Positions 26,653 to 41,752 of a stretch of 64,000 nt of DNA are shown one piece after another. The DNA is taken from the NCBI GenBank assembly GCA_965153355.1, contig OZ231127.1:38440001-38504000 (forward strand). Direction: 5' to 3'. Positions within the stretch are counted from its first letter, which is position 1, and the number at the start of each line of letters is the position of its first letter. A program made the position numbers and the translations under genes. Source of the DNA: Flaccisagitta enflata. Lineage: Eukaryota; Chaetognatha; Sagittoidea; Aphragmophora. The notes below the pieces were generated by a model, which worked only from the letters and a program-made list of their open reading frames with translations, did no database searches and was not told the origin of the DNA.

Positions 26653-27007
26653 TACGTCCCATAAAGCGCCCCAAACTTCGACACTGACTCTCACCAATCT
26701 TACCATGGTTGAGGCTTGGCAAAAAAATATCCCATGCAAAATTTCAGGCCTCTGGAACTGCAGGGACCTTTGTTAGGGTGACAATGAAGTTTCCATAGAA
26801 ATCTATGGCAGAGACAAAATTTGCATAATAGAAATATTGATTCCAACGTTAATTCGATACAAACTTCAACCTCACCCTAAAGAAGGTTCCTGCTATCTCA
26901 GGGGCTCAAAATTTTGCATGGAATATCTTTTTACCATGTACCATACCTCAACTGTGGTAAGATTGATGAGAGCCATAGTCGAAGTTTGGGGCGCTTCACG
27001 GGACGTA
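26653..27007. mobile_element. hAT-like MITE, 355 bp
   Basis: Terminal repeats TACGTCCCATAAAGCGCCCC and GGGGCGCTTCACGGGACGTA are inverted, and similarity runs inward for well over 100 bp. An exact 8-bp repeat ATGCATAT flanks it (26645-26652 and 27008-27015), fitting nTnnnnAn. No transposase. Confidence 0.88.
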
Positions 27008-27375
27008 ATGCATATCCTGTGAAATTTTTCATTCATATCTCATGGATTTCCTGGCTCGACGTTTTTACAAAATTCCTTAACATTTCCTTGGTTGTTAATC
27101 ATGATTTTACCGATGAGCAGGTTCTTTTCGGCCTCGCCGAAAATTTCATTAGTAAGCACGTATTTTGCTCACGAAATGAAACTAGAGAAAAAGGACTGTC
27201 ACACCCGACCCCCCCCCTTTTTTTTTTCCCGGAGAACAAGTGAAAATGAGGCAACTGCTCTTTGGTGCTTCCCGGGCAGCCCAACAATGATGGCTTTTTA
27301 CTTAAGTGGACAACCGATGAAGGAAAACTTCTTCAATAATGAGTTGAAACACAGTGAGAGAGAGATAGAGAGAGA

Positions 27376-27586
<211 letters not shown>

Positions 27587-28199
27587 GACTCGCAATAGTT
27601 AAGGTTTTCAAATTAACTAGTTAACAGTTAACTAACTACAATTTACACCTAGTTAACTAGCTAAAATAGTTAAGATTTTTCCCTAATAAAAAGCAAGACT
27701 TAAGCAAATCCGTAACTTTTTTGATACAATTCTTGCAGAAATCAATACTTTGATATTTTTTCTATTGTTTGTGGCAAGAAATCTTTGAGTTTCTATGTTT
27801 GTGTGTTACAATTGTCCACATTTTTCTTTGTGACCAAAAAGATTTACCAAAAATCATGTCATTTGAAGGGAAAATAAGTGATTTTTCCCCAAATTTCCAT
27901 AGAAATTTTTAACTGTTTTAACTAGTTAATTTCTGCTAGTTAACTATACAGTCAGTGGACAAACCGGTATAGGTATAAATCTCTATCGGTAGTTATATTT
28001 CTCAGAGAAAGATCATTTCAGAGATTAGGTTGATTACTAAGTCAAAGAAGCTTCCTTGACTTAGGAAATAACTAAGATCAGAGACATTTCTACAGAGAGG
28101 CCATGTAAAATGATGAAAAATCGTGTTTTTCAAAAAATTATCATGATAAATGTTTTCAGACATGAAATTTTGCGTGGATTACTAATCTGAAGGTTCCAC

Positions 28200-28990
28200 T
28201 AAGCATATGAGCAGTCAAGGTATGCTGGAACAGCTCGTCAACAGCATCATTGCAGGACCTCTCAATATATCATGTAGAACTATATGCAGCAGAAGTTATT
28301 CATTTTCAGAGAAGTAAGTTTCACAGCTATAAATGTAATAAGTGGAAAAAACAATTATTTGAATCAGGGTGGGCTGGAGCTGCTCGTCATCTGCATCACT
28401 GAAGGATCCCTTCCCCAAGAGACAATGCAAAGTGATGAAAAATCATGTTCTTCAAAATGTTATTTAAATTATAAAATCAATGTATTCAGACAAGAAATTC
28501 TGTGTAGATTACAAATCTGAAGGTGCCACTAGGCATATAAGCTCTCAAGGTATGCTGGAACAGCTCGTCAACAACATCATTGAAGGACCTCTCAAAAAAT
28601 CATGTAAAACCTCTCCACAACTCATGTAGAACTATATGCAGCGGAAGTTTTTTTGTTATCAGATAAGTAACTTTTACAGCTTTGTAAACAGTATGAGGAA
28701 TAACAAAGATCTGATTAAGAGTGTGTTGCCCTGCTTGTCAACTGCATCATTGAAGGATCCCCTCCATGAGAAGCCATGCAAAATAATGAAAAATTATGTT
28801 TTTCAAAAAGTCATCATGACCAATTTATACAGACATGTAATTTTGTGTAGATTACAAATCTGAAGGCGTCACTTGGCATTTGAGCACACAAAGCATGCTG
28901 GAACAGCTTGTCAACAGCATCATTGAAGGGCCTCTCCACGACTCATGTGGAATTGTAAGCAGCTGAACTAATTATGTTTTTAGATAAGTA
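28200..28990 (+). repeat. Subterminal repeat array of the level-2 element, left
   Basis: Four or five diverged copies of a unit of about 170-330 bp contain GGAACAGCTCGTCAAC, ATCATTGAAGGACC and ATGCAAAATAATGAAAAAT. The mirrored array is at 33490-34076 and 44949-45110. Single copies also lie near 32340 and 33340. Such arrays are often transposase-binding regions; that role is inferred. Confidence 0.75.
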
Positions 28991-29196
28991 AGTTTCACAG
29001 CTTTGTACCATCTTGGCCATAAATATACAGACAGCTTTAAAGTGTCATAACGCTCTTAGTTTTAAACGCACTGAGATGACTTTTTTCCAAAATTTGCATC
29101 TTTAAAAAATCTATCAAATGAGACCAAGCTGGTTCCTGTGTTTTTTTTTGTTTAGAAATAAGCCAAATAAAGAAAACATTCGCTCTTTTTAAGTTC

Positions 29197-29330
29197 ATGG
29201 AAGATGGTGCACTGGCGCACTGCGCCAAATATACTGTAAGATTGATGAGTAAAACTCATCCAAGGTTAGCCCAAATCAATCCAGATCTCGATCCAATTGA
29301 GATTTCAAAGATTCAAGTGGAAAACCTGCA
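29197..29330 (+). pseudogene. Tc1/mariner transposase remnant
   Basis: The translation contains MEDGALAHCAK followed about 20 residues later by NPDLDPIE. This matches the Tc1/mariner catalytic pattern in which the second Asp lies in a DNAPCH-like motif and the last acidic residue in a PDLNPIE-like motif. Only the C-terminal catalytic end is readable. It is cut off by the element at 29359, and the upstream part of the gene is not recognisable. Confidence 0.7.
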
Positions 29331-29358
29331 GAAACACTGGAAAACAACATTCAAAATA

Positions 29359-30332
29359 ACTATGGCAAAAAAAAAAACCAAACAGTTACTTCTTTTGCTC
29401 ATAAATCCTTTGAAAATTCACCCAGTGTGCTGAAATTTTTACTGAAGTTACTTTTTAGTATCATTAAGCATCACTGAAAAAATCAATGACCTGCTCTAAA
29501 TAGTTTGAGAATTATAGATTTTTTAAAAGTGCTTGTCAGAAGATAAGAAATTCAATGTACACACATAAGAATTTACTAAGAATGAATAAACAAACTTAAA
29601 AAAACCATACTAAATCTAGTCCGATTTTGATGAAATTTGAAGTGGAAGTAGACCACATTGTTAGCAGGCTGTGATAAAAATTTCATTACAAAACTCCGAT
29701 TATTTTAGCAGAAACAGCAAGTTTTCTAAAACTTTTTTTGTGGTTTTTAGAGCGAAGTAAATGAAGATGAAACCTGAAATATAAATCGACGCTAAGGCCA
29801 GATTTTTTTACCAATTATCATGATTTTTTAACTGGGAACTTTTGTACATATGATTCATCTCCAGTATAATTTTTATGAATATTGAAGCATTTTTAGTCCC
29901 CCAAATTGCAAAAATATTCTAACAGGTAGCAGAATATTTCTTATCCTGAGCAAGCTTTCAATCAACCAAAATCTACCCCACTAGACTTTATCTGAGTACT
30001 TGGGAATTTTGCCTAGTACTAGTAAATATTACCATCAGACTACAGTTCAAAAATCATGACAAAACTCCTAAAACTTTTTGCACAATGCCAATTTTACTAA
30101 AAATGGTATTATTTTGATTTAGGATAAACGTCATCTCTGGCAGTCCAAAAAAGAAGTGACTTCAGTAAAAACGTGATAACGGCTAAAGTTTTCAACGGAT
30201 TTTGATGAAATTTTAACCAGACATAGTCCATATCATGGTTATCATTCACTGTAAATTTTATGCAATTTGGTCAACATCTTCATACTTTTTTGCTCTCTCA
30301 AAAGTTGTTTGGTTTTTTTTTTTTGCCATAGT
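29359..30332. mobile_element. TA-flanked TIR element, 974 bp, inserted after the transposase remnant
   Basis: ACTATGGCAAAAAAAAAAAC at the left mirrors GTTTGG-poly(T)-GCCATAGT at the right. TA flanks it at 29357-29358 and 30333-30334. No coding frame. Interior phrases TGATGAAATTT and GTGATAACGGCTAAAG resemble the internal repeats of Tc1/mariner ends. Confidence 0.8.
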
Positions 30333-30334
30333 TA

Positions 30335-31330
<996 letters not shown>

Positions 31331-32141
31331 AACAAAGGGAGGGATAAATAAAGAAACAGAGAAAAGAAGGAGAAAAAAAACATGAAAATAAAAATACAAA
31401 TGATTAAAAAAAATCATTTAATGAAATATCAGAACCACTAGTTTTGCTTCAGAGATTAACTTAAACTTTAAGAAATAAGCACATATTTGTATTGATATGA
31501 TTAAATAAAAGAAATTTCACTTCTTAGTATTGTACTATTTCTCACATTCAAAAACAAAAAGAAATGATAAATCAATAAAAGATTTGAAGTTATTTTTTTT
31601 AAAAAAGAGAAATAAAAGTGAAAAATAAAGTAAGATGAAAATTAAAAAAAAAAACAAGATGAAAAAAATCAAAATTTGATATTTGTTTTTATAATCTAAA
31701 GAAAATTTGATTCAATTAAAAAATTGAAGTAACTTCGAACTTCGGTTTCAGACTTTGGCAAACTTCGGATTCGGTTTTGGAAACGAAGTCACTGTAATCT
31801 TCGGCTTCGGTTTGACTTCGGTCTACCTTCCTTCGGTCTAACACTAATTTGCATTATATTTTTTTTATCAATTTTAACTACATTTTGTTCTATTTCATGC
31901 TTGAATGCAAGTAATGCATAAAAATAATAAACATGATATATCTCAATGATTATTTAAGTTTAATTACTCAGTTTCAATCATTTTTGATTTTTGACTTTGA
32001 CTCCCGTTGAAACACAAATGTTGCCCTAAAAAAAACGCCGTCATAAGAGGTGTGAATCCACATCACTTCAGAGTAGCTCCAGTCTCTCTTTGAGTTGATG
32101 CCAAAGCGTGTTCAGGCAGCAGTGGATGCCCAACATGGTCA

Positions 32142-32215
32142 CACTTAATATAAGATAGATGTAAGATGTAAGATGTAAGATAGATGTAAGATGTAAGATG
32201 TAAGATAGATATAAG
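32142..32215. repeat. AGATGTAAGAT minisatellite
   Basis: About nine copies of GTAAGATAGAT/GTAAGATGT. The surrounding 31331-32898 has no recognised gene apart from one subterminal-array copy near 32340. Confidence 0.85.
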
Positions 32216-32898
32216 ATTCTGATGTATTTGTAGTACGCTTCTAATCAATCAATTAACTTATACACCTACTGTCCGTATATCTGTGGCCAAGATGGTAAAG
32301 AATATGAAGAAAAAAAAATCGATTTGAATAAGGTATGTTGCACCTGCGTGTCAACTGCATCACTGAAGGGTCCCCTCCAGGGCAGGGGAAACCATGCAAA
32401 ATAATGGAAAATTATGTTTTTAAAAAGTTTTCTTGTTAAATGTTTATGGGTGGTCTTCTTCCTCCCCAGCTGCCGCTGTCAACCTTTCCATTCCTTATCT
32501 TTCTCGCTCCCTCTGATTATGCCTGATAGTTAGGGGTCACCATGGCTACCCCTCCAAATATGCCCCTGTGTGTGTGGGTGGTTGGAGTGGGGGTTGGGGT
32601 GTGGGTGGGATTTGGACGCCCCTGCTCATCAATCCGCAACAATACTATCTAGATCATATGTTTGTCACCTCACTTATCAAGCAATATCTCTACTTCTAGT
32701 AATTTAATTCATCAAAAAATCTGTGAGATTCAGAAACTAAAGCAAATTTCCAATTGAATGCCGCAAACCGCATTCAATTATCTTGAGGCGTTTAAAATTG
32801 ACATGCAATACAAGATTGCTCCTTAGGTTGAAAAATGCAGAAAAAAATGCATCAAGTTTCTCGATGTTTTCACTGCCAAACCAGTAGCATACATGTAA

Positions 32899-33018
32899 TT
32901 TTTAGGTGCGACAAAGCACCTCTGTAACTGGCTGTGTCTGTCAGTTGGTCTGTCGTTTGGTTGGTCGGGTAACGCATTCGTTCAACGATCCACACGTATT
33001 GGCCTACTTGGCCTTGTT
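32899..33018 (-). repeat. AACAAGGC-family repeat, GGTGC hairpin subfamily
   Basis: TTTTTAGGTGCGACAAAGCACCT forms the hairpin end, GGTTGGTCGGG lies inside, and TACTTGGCCTTGTT is the other end: the reverse complement of the layout at 18339-18469. Confidence 0.8.
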
Positions 33019-33489
33019 CAATTGGCATTAGTATCATTCCTGATTTTTTTTTTGTTATTCATACCATGAGTGGTGCTTGTCAGATTTCTTTGGTTGATAA
33101 AAGCGCGATTGTAGCTCTTTGAAATTCTACGGATCAAAAAGCGAGCAATATCTGAAACAGAACTGAAAATGTTCACACTCAAAGTGTAAAGAAAGATCGC
33201 GCCATTCTACCTAAAGTTTCTCTACAAAAGCATCCCAAGGCAAATAAAGGCAGTTGTTGATGCGCAAAGGGGTCACACCAAATATTCAATGTATATTGTA
33301 CATGGAATTTGCATCATTTTTTATTTATTTGATGATGCAGTTGACAAACAGTTCCAGCACCCCTTAATTCAATGCTCAGTTTTCTTGATTTGATACGGAG
33401 TTTCTTCAAATTTTTAGAATCTCTGTTAAATTTCAAAGATTTTACAGCAAGAAAATGTTCTTGCACTGGGAACATAGAGGTCGAGGAGG

Positions 33490-34076
33490 GGATCATTTAG
33501 TGATGCAATTGACAAGCAGCTTCAAAGCATCCTCATTGAATTGTGGATATATCCTTTAGTGATGCAATTGACAAGCAGCTCCAGCCCACCCTGATTCAAA
33601 TCTTTTTCCTCTTATTACGCTTATAACTGTGAATGTTACTTATCTGAAATAAATAACCTCTGCTACATATAGTTTTACATGATTTTTTGAGAAGGCCTTC
33701 AATGATGCTGTTGACGAGCCGTTCCAGCATACCTTGAGTGCTCATATGCCTAGTAACACCTTCAGATCTATAATCTTCACAAGATTTCGTGTCTGAATAC
33801 ATTGGTCATAATGATTTTTTGAAAAACATGATTTTTCATCATTTTGCATAGTTTTTTATGGAGGGGATCCTTCAGTGATGCAGTTGACGAGCAGCTCCAG
33901 CCCACCCTGATTCTTATCTTTGTTTTTCGACTTATCACATTTATAGCTGTGAAACTAACTTATCTGAAAATAAATAACTTCTGCTGCAAATAGTTTTTAC
34001 ATGATTTATGAAGAGGTCCTTCAATGATGCTGTTGACGAGCTGTTCCAGCATACCATGACTGCTCATATGCTTAGT
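33490..34076 (-). repeat. Subterminal repeat array of the level-2 element, right part
   Basis: Inverted counterpart of 28200-28990, with repeated GTTGACGAGCAGCTCCAGC and GCTGTTGACGAG(C)CGTTCCAGCAT phrases. It is cut at 34076 by the 10.9-kb insertion and resumes at 44994. Confidence 0.78.
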
Positions 34077-34107
34077 GTAGGGACTCCCAAAAAGGACATA
34101 GTATCAT

Positions 34108-35542
<1,435 letters not shown>

Positions 35543-36811
35543 ATGGATTCAGACACATTCTTTTTTCGGAGGGACAGGCTGCCCACTAATGGGGATGTTT
35601 TTTCTTTCATCAATTCTCGAACGAAATTTGGGAGAATGACCAAAGCTTCCGCCATTCACGACGCTGCAAAAGATGTTTTTGACTTATGGCAAAATGCTGA
35701 TACTTGCCCCATGGTGTTATCTTCTATACGGGACAAATGCTCAAAACTTTTGAAAGATCGGGAAACCTTCATCAGAGCAAACCGAACCAAGTCTTTCCCT
35801 CAATCAAAGCAGGCTGTTGCGTCTGAGTTCACTCGGAAGCGAAGAATGCCTAGCACAGGAAGGGAGCGGTCCAAGCGCAAAACTGCACTTACTGATGAAA
35901 AAGAGGACCAGACTGATGCTGAAAATCCCGGGACCTCTCATGATGAAGATGTAAAATCATTGCTTTCAAACATTGTTGATTCAGTAGTTGCAAAGGAAGT
36001 TCAGGAAGAGAGTAAGCAAAGGCAGGAGTCCATGCCTCCTAAACGGATTCTCCTCAGGCATGTTACCACCCCTGAGCAGAAATGGATGACTCAAATTGGA
36101 GGAATGCTGTTTGATGTTTTTAGCAATACAGAAAGGCAACGAGCAAAGGCTTTTGATGAAGAATTTCTCAATGACCAGAGGCATGAGAGAAAAATGGTCA
36201 TGGACATCTCCCGGGTAACTGAAGAGTACAAAGCTGCTGAGGCTAAGGAAAGTGAAAGAGAGCGGAGATCAAGAAACTACAGAGAAAGTGCAACATCAAT
36301 CTCAGTCCCTGTCCCACTTGATTTCAACACTGATGACTTATCTTGCCCTCACACTGATCCAGTTACAACTCCTGCGGAAGTATCAGATGTGAATTTCCTT
36401 TCTGGAATCAGGACCCGAACTGGACAAAACAGTGAGATCGAAAATGTGCTGAAAGGAACTTGCAAAAGAAGTATTGGTGTCCAAGTTGGAGAAGACACAT
36501 TCTATCCCAATGTTAGCACACAAGTTTTCCCAAAGAAAAGCAAAACATTTTCTCATCGTGTGAATCCTCGACTTTTAGCAGCAGGTTCCCTGATGATGGG
36601 GGTGGCAGGTGTGACCACCAGACAAGCTCTCTTATGCATAAAAATATCTGCCAATACACTCTTCCGACAATCTTACATACTACCCCCATCATTAGAACGG
36701 GACTACCGGAAGAAGATGAAGTTGAGAAGGAAGTTGGCTAAACTTGATTCTTCTGCTGAGTCTTCTACCTCAGAAAATATTGGTAGTACCCGCCAAGCGA
36801 TGTCAGACATA
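35543..36811 (+). CDS. Transposase N-terminal segment, 423 codons
   Basis: The first well-placed ATG is at 35543; the open frame extends 17 codons upstream without an ATG. Order of features: a small region LPTNGDVFSFINSRTK followed by predicted helices (to about residue 100), a Lys/Arg-rich stretch (TRKRRMPSTGRERSKRKT, likely nuclear targeting), an acidic Ser/Thr-rich linker, a charged coiled-coil-prone region (about residues 205-250), and GVTTRQALLCIKISANTLF near the end. The segment runs into the MITE, where CAG-TAG ends translation. Confidence 0.8.
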
Positions 36812-36987
36812 CAGTAGGACCCCACCTCATCGGTCCCATTGGGACTGAAGATTTTTCACCTTTATCTCAGGGTTACCTTTAAAGAGAGGTGAAATTACAT
36901 TAGAAACTGTTATTTGGGACCTTAAAATGTTGACCTTTATTGATGGGTAACCTTTAAAGGCGAGGCTGTTATTGCGGGGTCCCACTG
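36812..36987. mobile_element. pogo/Tigger-like MITE, 176 bp, in the transposase gene
   Basis: Left end CAGTAGGACCCC and right end GGGGTCCCACTG are inverted, with TA at 36810-36811 and 36988-36989. The ends resemble CAGTAGRACC-type ends of pogo/Tigger elements. The inner phrases GGTTACCTTTAAAG and GGTAACCTTTAAAGG are direct repeats. Its first bases create the TAG that closes the upstream frame. Confidence 0.88.
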
Positions 36988-36989
36988 TA

Positions 36990-38000
36990 GTTTCTAATCT
37001 GGCAGATCATGAGGACAATAACCCTGAAGATATACCCTCTCCAACCCCTGGGGACAGTGATGAGCTAGATGCTGAAATGTCAGACATTTTAGAGGTCGAG
37101 GAACGGTGCATTTCCAATGGAGGTAAACGGGAGCTCCTGAGTAGAATGCTCTGTAAACCTTCAACCCTTAGAACAGCTCATCACCTGATTAGCACACTTG
37201 GCAAACAGCAACAAGCTCTTGAGATGATGGAAAGCAAGCATGTCAATTTGATCCCAGATGGCACAGCTCGTCAAGGTGGTTGGGGCAAAATGGCTGGAGC
37301 TGTAATGAAAATTGGAGAAAAGTATCGACCTCTAAGGCTGCAGACCCTTGGGTCAGAAACACATGCCTCTTGGGTGGAGACACTTGTTCACATGTTGAGG
37401 CGGCTTGCTATAGCCTCTGGACAGGAAGTGGCAGAGCTTTGGAAGAGTATTATGGTGTTGGTATCGGACATGTGCAAAGTCAACATGAATCTTGCCTCCG
37501 ATGTTGCAAAAGCACTTGGGTGTCCATGGCAACCAGGTCAAGCTTATTGCAACCTTCATCCAAGACTCATGATGTCCAGGTGCATTGTTGAAATCTGGAA
37601 AAAGCATCAATCTCGGATAGGTCATGATGTAATTTTCCCAAGCCTTGAATATTGTAATTTGGATGCCTCAAATGAGTCACTTGTTAAACAAGTTTTGGAT
37701 GCTATGATGAACCTTGCTTCTAAGCAGTATGCAGAGCGATCTTGGAATAAGTATCACGAAATTTCTGAATGGCTGGAGAGGAAGGGGATCAAAAACGAAA
37801 CGGGACCTCTTCGTGAGATAAGATTTGGGGAGCTGGAAGCCAAGGCACTGACTGGGGCCTATCATTTTGGGCATATTGAACAGTTCCTCGAGGTTCATTC
37901 CGAGATAAGGAACAAATTGACTTGCTTCTTACGCAGTGTTTTTCCCATGCAACAAGTGATTTTGTTTTACTGGATTGGTGCAGCTCTGATTGGTATACAT
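36990..38000 (+). CDS. Transposase middle segment, 337 codons, with both catalytic Asp candidates
   Basis: After an acidic linker (PEDIPSPTPGDSDELDAEMSD) comes a region with HVNLIPDGTARQGG (Asp 37257), then LVSDMCKVNMNLASDV (Asp 37467) and QAYCNLHPRL about 27 residues later; Cys and His (37548, 37557) could bind metal or shape the fold. WNKYHEISEW and the hydrophobic end FYWIGAALIGIH precede the insertion. The reading frame is undamaged throughout. Confidence 0.8.
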
Positions 38001-38419
38001 TGGGGCGCTTGTTAGGAGCCCACATTTTTTTTGGCGCCTACGGAACTCAAAATACCATCCACCTACTACAGAAACCCCACAATTTCAAGGAAAATGATCC
38101 CAGCTTAATACCGGCGTTGCGCACCAAGGAAGTTGGAATGTAAGGAGGTGCTAAAAAAATGATTCAGATTCGTACATGCACCTCCATTGCACTTGACTCG
38201 GTATGGAACAATTCGCCCAATTGTCCCAGTGTCTATTTGATTTGAATGTGCGTCCCCGTCCATCGATAAGAGACAATTTCTGTCCGTCAGCTGGTTGGTC
38301 AGTTGGTTGGCTTGACCGTCAAGCAAATGTTAAAATGCGCAAAACCAACAATTTCGATGTCTTTTTCAATCCTTAACTTCTCAGTCGTTCATTCAATAGT
38401 TTATTTGGTCATTCACTAA

Positions 38420-38520
38420 TTCATTTATTCATTCATTCATTCATTCATTCATTCATTCATTCATTCATTCATTCATTCATTCATATATTCATTCATTCTT
38501 TTATTCATTTATTCTTAGCC
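38420..38520. repeat. (ATTC)n microsatellite
   Basis: About 24 ATTC units with a few variants, near the left end of the 4.16-kb element. The stretch 38521-39305 has no recognised gene; a degraded GGGTAGGCAGGGG repeat lies near 39200. Confidence 0.95.
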
Positions 38521-39305
38521 CTGTTTTAGAAAATTGGCTGGGACTGCCAATGATGGACCGACAAGCACATTGTTCATATTTGAAAAGCGACAATAATCAC
38601 CCATGCAAACGGTCGATGGACTGTTTATGAGCAGTACAATCTTTAAGTAGATTTGCTTCACTTGTTGGTCTTTTTATAACAAAAAATATTCAAATCATGC
38701 TACTCATACGAAATTGCTGCGAGCCCATTCACCAATACATCAAAGATGAAAAACATAAATCTAGTCAGTCATGACTCACGGGACAGCGCCATTTCATGCA
38801 TTAGAGTTATCAAATGATCATTTCCAAGATCACCACGATTTTGACAATAACAATGCATGGACGAAATGATACTGGCTCACTTAATTGAAATGCATAATCC
38901 GATTTGGTTTGTTCTGTTAGACCGACGTCCTTGGAGTTAGCACAACCGCGAAAAAAGGACATACGTTATTCAGTTTTTTGGAAAATCAAATTGATAGATT
39001 TCTATTCCCGATGCAAAAAACCTTTGATTCAGTTCAGTAATAGCTTGTTGAAGAGATGCAATCTTATTCGGAATGGACCGTGATAAAATGGTTCAACATT
39101 GTGCATTATCACAAATTTTCAGTCAAAGGTCCCATGGTGCATGCAAAAAACGCAAAAAAAATGTTTGTCAGCGGATACACTGCTACAAGTGTTGCAAGCG
39201 GGTAGGCAGGGGTGGTGATAAAAAGGCTAACCAATGAACTTGGGCAGGAGCAGTAGTACAATAGTCGCAAAAGCGTTAGATGGTCAGCGGTACCTGTTGC
39301 CCCTA

Positions 39306-40257
39306 CAGGGTTTTCAATTACGGTTGACTTATTCTAAATAGATGGTGTGCCTCTCATGGTCATCACACTGTATTTTTCTTTTTTCCTCCTTCAGTACATT
39401 GTTTGACGTTTTTTGTATCAAAATTTCAAGGGTCTATGTCGACTAGTTTGTCTGTAGCACTAATTTGAAGTATTTCATGTATTCATGGTTTTGACTGAAA
39501 AAGTTGATTGTTTATCAATGCCTTTTTTTTCAAATTTCTCTCATTTTAAAATGGATTGAGTTACAGATGCGAGTTTTTTGCAATTACCTTGATCAGTTTT
39601 TCAGTAAGTCGGTCCATTTGCTCTCTGTCTTCCTATCCATCTGTATCTTTCCATCCATCTGTCCATTGGTTCAAAATTCCCCAATGGTGACTTGTTATTA
39701 ATGAGAGGATTTTGAATCACTATCCTTGCCCAATTCCTAAGATAGCCTTTGCATCACTGCTTCTTATCACCTAATTAAGACTGGGGGTGACATTTTTATG
39801 CCTTGTTCTGCAATTCTGATTGTCGTGCATGAACAAGGTTTTGGTATCATGATTCCATTTTTTGACCTGGCAATCAACTTGACAAAAACTTCATCAAACA
39901 AATCATTTTTCACAAGATTACTAAATAATGGTGATAAAAACTGTTTTTCATTTCCTTCCCTGAAACTTCATCAAACCATCTTGTACTAATCTAGCATCGG
40001 TAACTCAAACCGTTGAAAAATAAGTAACAAAAGGAAAAAAGTTTCAGAAAATAATCGATTTTTTCAGTCTTAGCCATGTATACATATGGTACTTCGAATC
40101 AATGCTACGGACAAACTATTTGACTTGGACTCTTGAAATTTTGATACAAAAAACGTCAAACAATATATTAAAGGAGGAAAAAAAGAAAAAGTCAGAGGGA
40201 TGAGCATGAGAGGCACAGCACTTATTTAGAATAAGTCAACCGTAATTGAAGACGCTG
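39306..40257. mobile_element. Mariner-type element, 952 bp (level 5)
   Basis: CAGGGTTTTCAATTACGGTT and the mirrored AACCGTAATTGAAGACGCTG start inverted repeats of about 165 bp. TA flanks it at 39304-39305 and 40258-40259. No transposase frame. Confidence 0.85.
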
Positions 40258-40291
40258 TATGTGAGTGTTTGTGGGTGTGAGGTAGTTAGAG

Positions 40292-40748
40292 GGGCAGCGG
40301 CCCCAAAGGGACCGATGACTTTTGCTGTTTTTTTTCAAACCTCAAGGATTGAATTAGAGCTTGGAGGCAATATTTGGGGCCTTAAGGCTGATACTTGAGC
40401 CCTGAGGCTAGGATTTGAGCCTCAAGGCTGGGATTTGAGCCTCAAGGCAAGGATTTTAGCTTGGAGGCTGGGATTTGAGCCTTGAGGCTAGGATTTGGGA
40501 CTCAAGACTATGATTTGAGCCTTGGGGCTGGGATTTGAACTTTGAGGCTTTGGTTTGAGCCTCGAGGCTGGGATTTGAGCCTCAAGGCTGGGATTTGAGC
40601 CTGAGGCTTGGATTTGAGCCTCAAGGCTGGGATTTGAGCCTCAAGGCTGGGATTTGGGCCTTGAGGGGGACGGAGAAGATGAAGGAGAAGGAGAAATTTC
40701 CCCTATGTGAGAAAGCATACGTCATCGGCCCCTTCGGGGCTGCTGCCC
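40292..40748. mobile_element. GGGCAGCGGCCCC-bounded element with 21-bp minisatellite (level 5)
   Basis: A 28-bp inverted end pair (GGGCAGCGGCCCCAAAGGG, mirrored CCCCTTCGGGGCTGCTGCCC) encloses about 14 copies of a GGGATTTGAGCCTCAAGGCT unit. The same minisatellite and right end occur at 24240-24765. Similar ends with another minisatellite are at 47076-47447. Confidence 0.78.
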
Positions 40749-41134
40749 AAAAACCGGACATCTCGTTATGGGACAAATGACCCACAGACATACCAACCTC
40801 CTGAAGTAACGGGTTATAGTCGGGCGCGCGCGACTAAAAACAGGCAATGGGATATGGATGGTTCATTGTTTTGTTATTCCCTTTTTTGGTCCAAAAATGA
40901 TGCTCAAGTTGACATGGGTGAGAATGCACATTTTTAGTCACAAACTAGCGATTATATAAGAGGCTAAGTACTTCCATCTGTTGATCATGCTCAAGTTGTG
41001 AAAACGCGCATTTCAAATGATGTATGTTGTGGAAAAGTGGGGGGGGGGGTTATGCATCCCTGCCCACCTGTCTGCATTAGTTGCGTTTTCAGAATAATTT
41101 ATTTAATCGTAATGCCAAAGGCTTTCCCCTTTCG

Positions 41135-41246
41135 TTTTAGTCGCGGACACGCGACTCTACGCCTTGCCATGTCAGTTGGTCCGTCAGTCCGTCTGTCCCT
41201 CTGTAACAACGACCTGCCACTGGATTGCCGTGTATCCAGCCTTGTT
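41135..41246 (-). repeat. Shortest complete AACAAGGC-family copy, 112 bp (level 5)
   Basis: It runs TTTTAGTCGCGGACACGCGAC, TCTACGCCTTGCCATGTCAG, TCCGTCAGTCCGTCTGTCC, then TGCCGTGTATCCAGCCTTGTT. Both ends are intact, so it shows the minimal unit. Confidence 0.85.
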
Positions 41247-41622
41247 TAAGAGCAAAGTAGATAATTGAGGATAGAAGCCAAGAATGTAATTGGGAAAACA
41301 AAACCCAGCAGTAACGCATAAAATTTGTTGGTCCCTTAAGATCCGTCATAGCAAGAGTTAACTGTATTCTATAAAGAAAAAAAAATTCAATCGATGATAG
41401 GTTGATTATTGATGCAGATGAAAGACAGCCCCATCTGACCTACGCAAAATATCTGAAAGGAAGTACAAACACACGCATAAAAAATATGTTTTTTTTTTTG
41501 AGTTATTTCTTTTTGCTTTTTTTCAATTTTCTGAATATGACTATCATCCGGCAATCTCTGCAAACTGAGTTATTAAAGGGTTGGACAGGTTGGGAGAATT
41601 CGGGTAGATGCAGATTCTTTAA

Positions 41623-41657
41623 ATGATGATGATGATAATGATAATGAAGACGATGAC

Positions 41658-41746
<89 letters not shown>

Positions 41747-41752
41747 CGATGA
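41623..41752. repeat. (GAT)n microsatellite
   Basis: About 35 GAT units, then an interrupted GACAAT/GATGAT zone to about 41890. Confidence 0.96.

Noticed and set aside
28200-28990. CRISPR array
   Set aside because: Units are long, diverged and irregularly spaced, lie in transposon ends, and the DNA is eukaryotic in character.
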